Assembly (NCBI GenBank): GCA_934294965.1
Contig: CAKRAM010000059.1
Location: 1 to 33,319, forward strand
Direction: 5' to 3'
Length of the DNA: 33,319 nucleotides
DNA from: an uncultured Clostridia bacterium
GTDB taxonomy: Bacteria; Bacillota; Clostridia; Christensenellales; CAG-314
The translations under genes and the position numbers were made by a program. Shown in pieces: positions 33,028 to 33,319 of this stretch. Positions within the stretch are counted from its first letter, which is position 1, and each line of letters begins with the position of its first letter. The notes beneath the pieces were generated by a model. The model was not told the DNA's origin. It saw only the letters and a program-made list of their open reading frames with translations, and did no database searches.

Positions 33028-33044
33028 TCTCCCGAAAATATATT

Positions 33045-33071
33045 GCTTGCCCCGCATGTAGTGGGGCAAGC
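33045..33071 (+). terminator. Hairpin between the two surface-protein genes
   Basis: GCTTGCCCC (33045-33053) pairs perfectly with GGGGCAAGC (33063-33071). The T-rich tail (CTTATCTT) is weak, so it may attenuate rather than fully stop transcription into the next gene. Confidence 0.6.
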
Positions 33072-33118
33072 CTTATCTTCCAAGCAAGGTCAACGTCTTG
33101 TGAGGAGGAACTTTGGCT

Positions 33119-33319
33119 ATGAAAAAACTTGTAACAAAAATGTTCATATTTGCGGCGGTGGCAATTGCCCTTTGTTTTGCGTTGCCGAGCGTCGCGTTTG
33201 CCTCGTCCGCCCCAAAAATATCTTTGAGCGGCTCGGTTGGCGGAAAAAACGTAACCGTAACCGTGCGTATCGACGGCAACACGGGCATAACAACGGCAAA
33301 CTTTCGGTTGGACTACGAC
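33119..33319 (+). CDS. Secreted cohesin-like protein (partial, runs off the right edge)
   Basis: GAGGAGG lies about 10 bases before the ATG. The 67 visible residues start with a signal peptide (MKKLVTKMFIFAAVAIALCF, cleavage after VAFA). They continue with PKISLSGSVGGKNVTVTVRI and then GITTANFRLDYD. Those strands match the opening of a type I cohesin (v.l.g...g..v.v.v.l.....g...a.f.l.YD). Cohesins bind dockerins, and the gene just upstream ends in a dockerin, so the two are probably partners in one operon. Only the first strands are visible, so the domain call is provisional. Confidence 0.68.
   Translation, partial: MKKLVTKMFIFAAVAIALCFALPSVAFASSAPKISLSGSVGGKNVTVTVRIDGNTGITTANFRLDYD

Noticed and set aside
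31513..33069. 518-residue minus-strand frame opposite the dockerin protein
   Set aside because: Antisense shadow of the surface-protein gene; Cys/Val/Arg-rich without domains.

Overview
The window looks like a chromosomal segment of a low-to-moderate-GC, Gram-positive-type member of the Clostridia, probably an uncultured gut organism. This rests on strong GGAGG ribosome binding sites, TTGACA/TATAAT promoters, an AmaP-like membrane anchor, a WapA-type RHS protein and cohesin/dockerin surface proteins. No species can be named from sequence alone.

Left part (1-7600): the start of an AmaP-like gene and an unknown membrane protein lie on the minus strand. They are followed by a plus-strand RHS polymorphic-toxin locus: a near-consensus promoter, a small RHS-associated protein, a 1567-residue RHS protein whose C-terminal tip carries a putative small toxin domain, and a candidate immunity gene. 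A 56-bp, 52/56-identical fragment of the RHS core reappears at the end of the immunity gene, a scar of tip exchange.

Replication and housekeeping part (7600-19150): dnaN (minus), an 866-bp gap with DnaA-box-like sites and AT-rich blocks (candidate oriC), a DegV fatty-acid-binding protein, uppP, ychF, a GPH sugar symporter, a PnuC-type transporter behind a long structured leader, dnaA, and an OlsB-like acyltransferase. dnaA and dnaN are about 8 kb apart and point away from each other, unlike the usual dnaA-dnaN operon. dnaA has a promoter placed so that its mRNA would be almost leaderless.

Accessory island (19150-22770): a frameshifted IS30-type transposase relic borders a minus-strand cassette of four genes. 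They encode an unknown protein, a Cys-rich PD-(D/E)XK nuclease, a beta-CASP-like metallo-hydrolase and a CX5R phosphatase. This nucleic-acid-processing/phosphatase combination, with its own promoter, is the best candidate here for an undescribed system, possibly defence-related; the function is inference.

Right part (22770-33319): an RlmL-type RNA methyltransferase, a CtpE-like P-type ATPase and tsaD lie on the minus strand; tsaD also appears leaderless. A 1-kb gap follows, filled with diverged dispersed repeats, two of them inverted around a promoter and a 39-codon ORF. A 1400-residue secreted protein with Cys-rich modules, a cohesin-like region, InlB-type repeats and a C-terminal dockerin comes next, and then the start of a second secreted protein that opens with a cohesin-like strand pattern. 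The last two suggest a small cohesin-dockerin cell-surface assembly.
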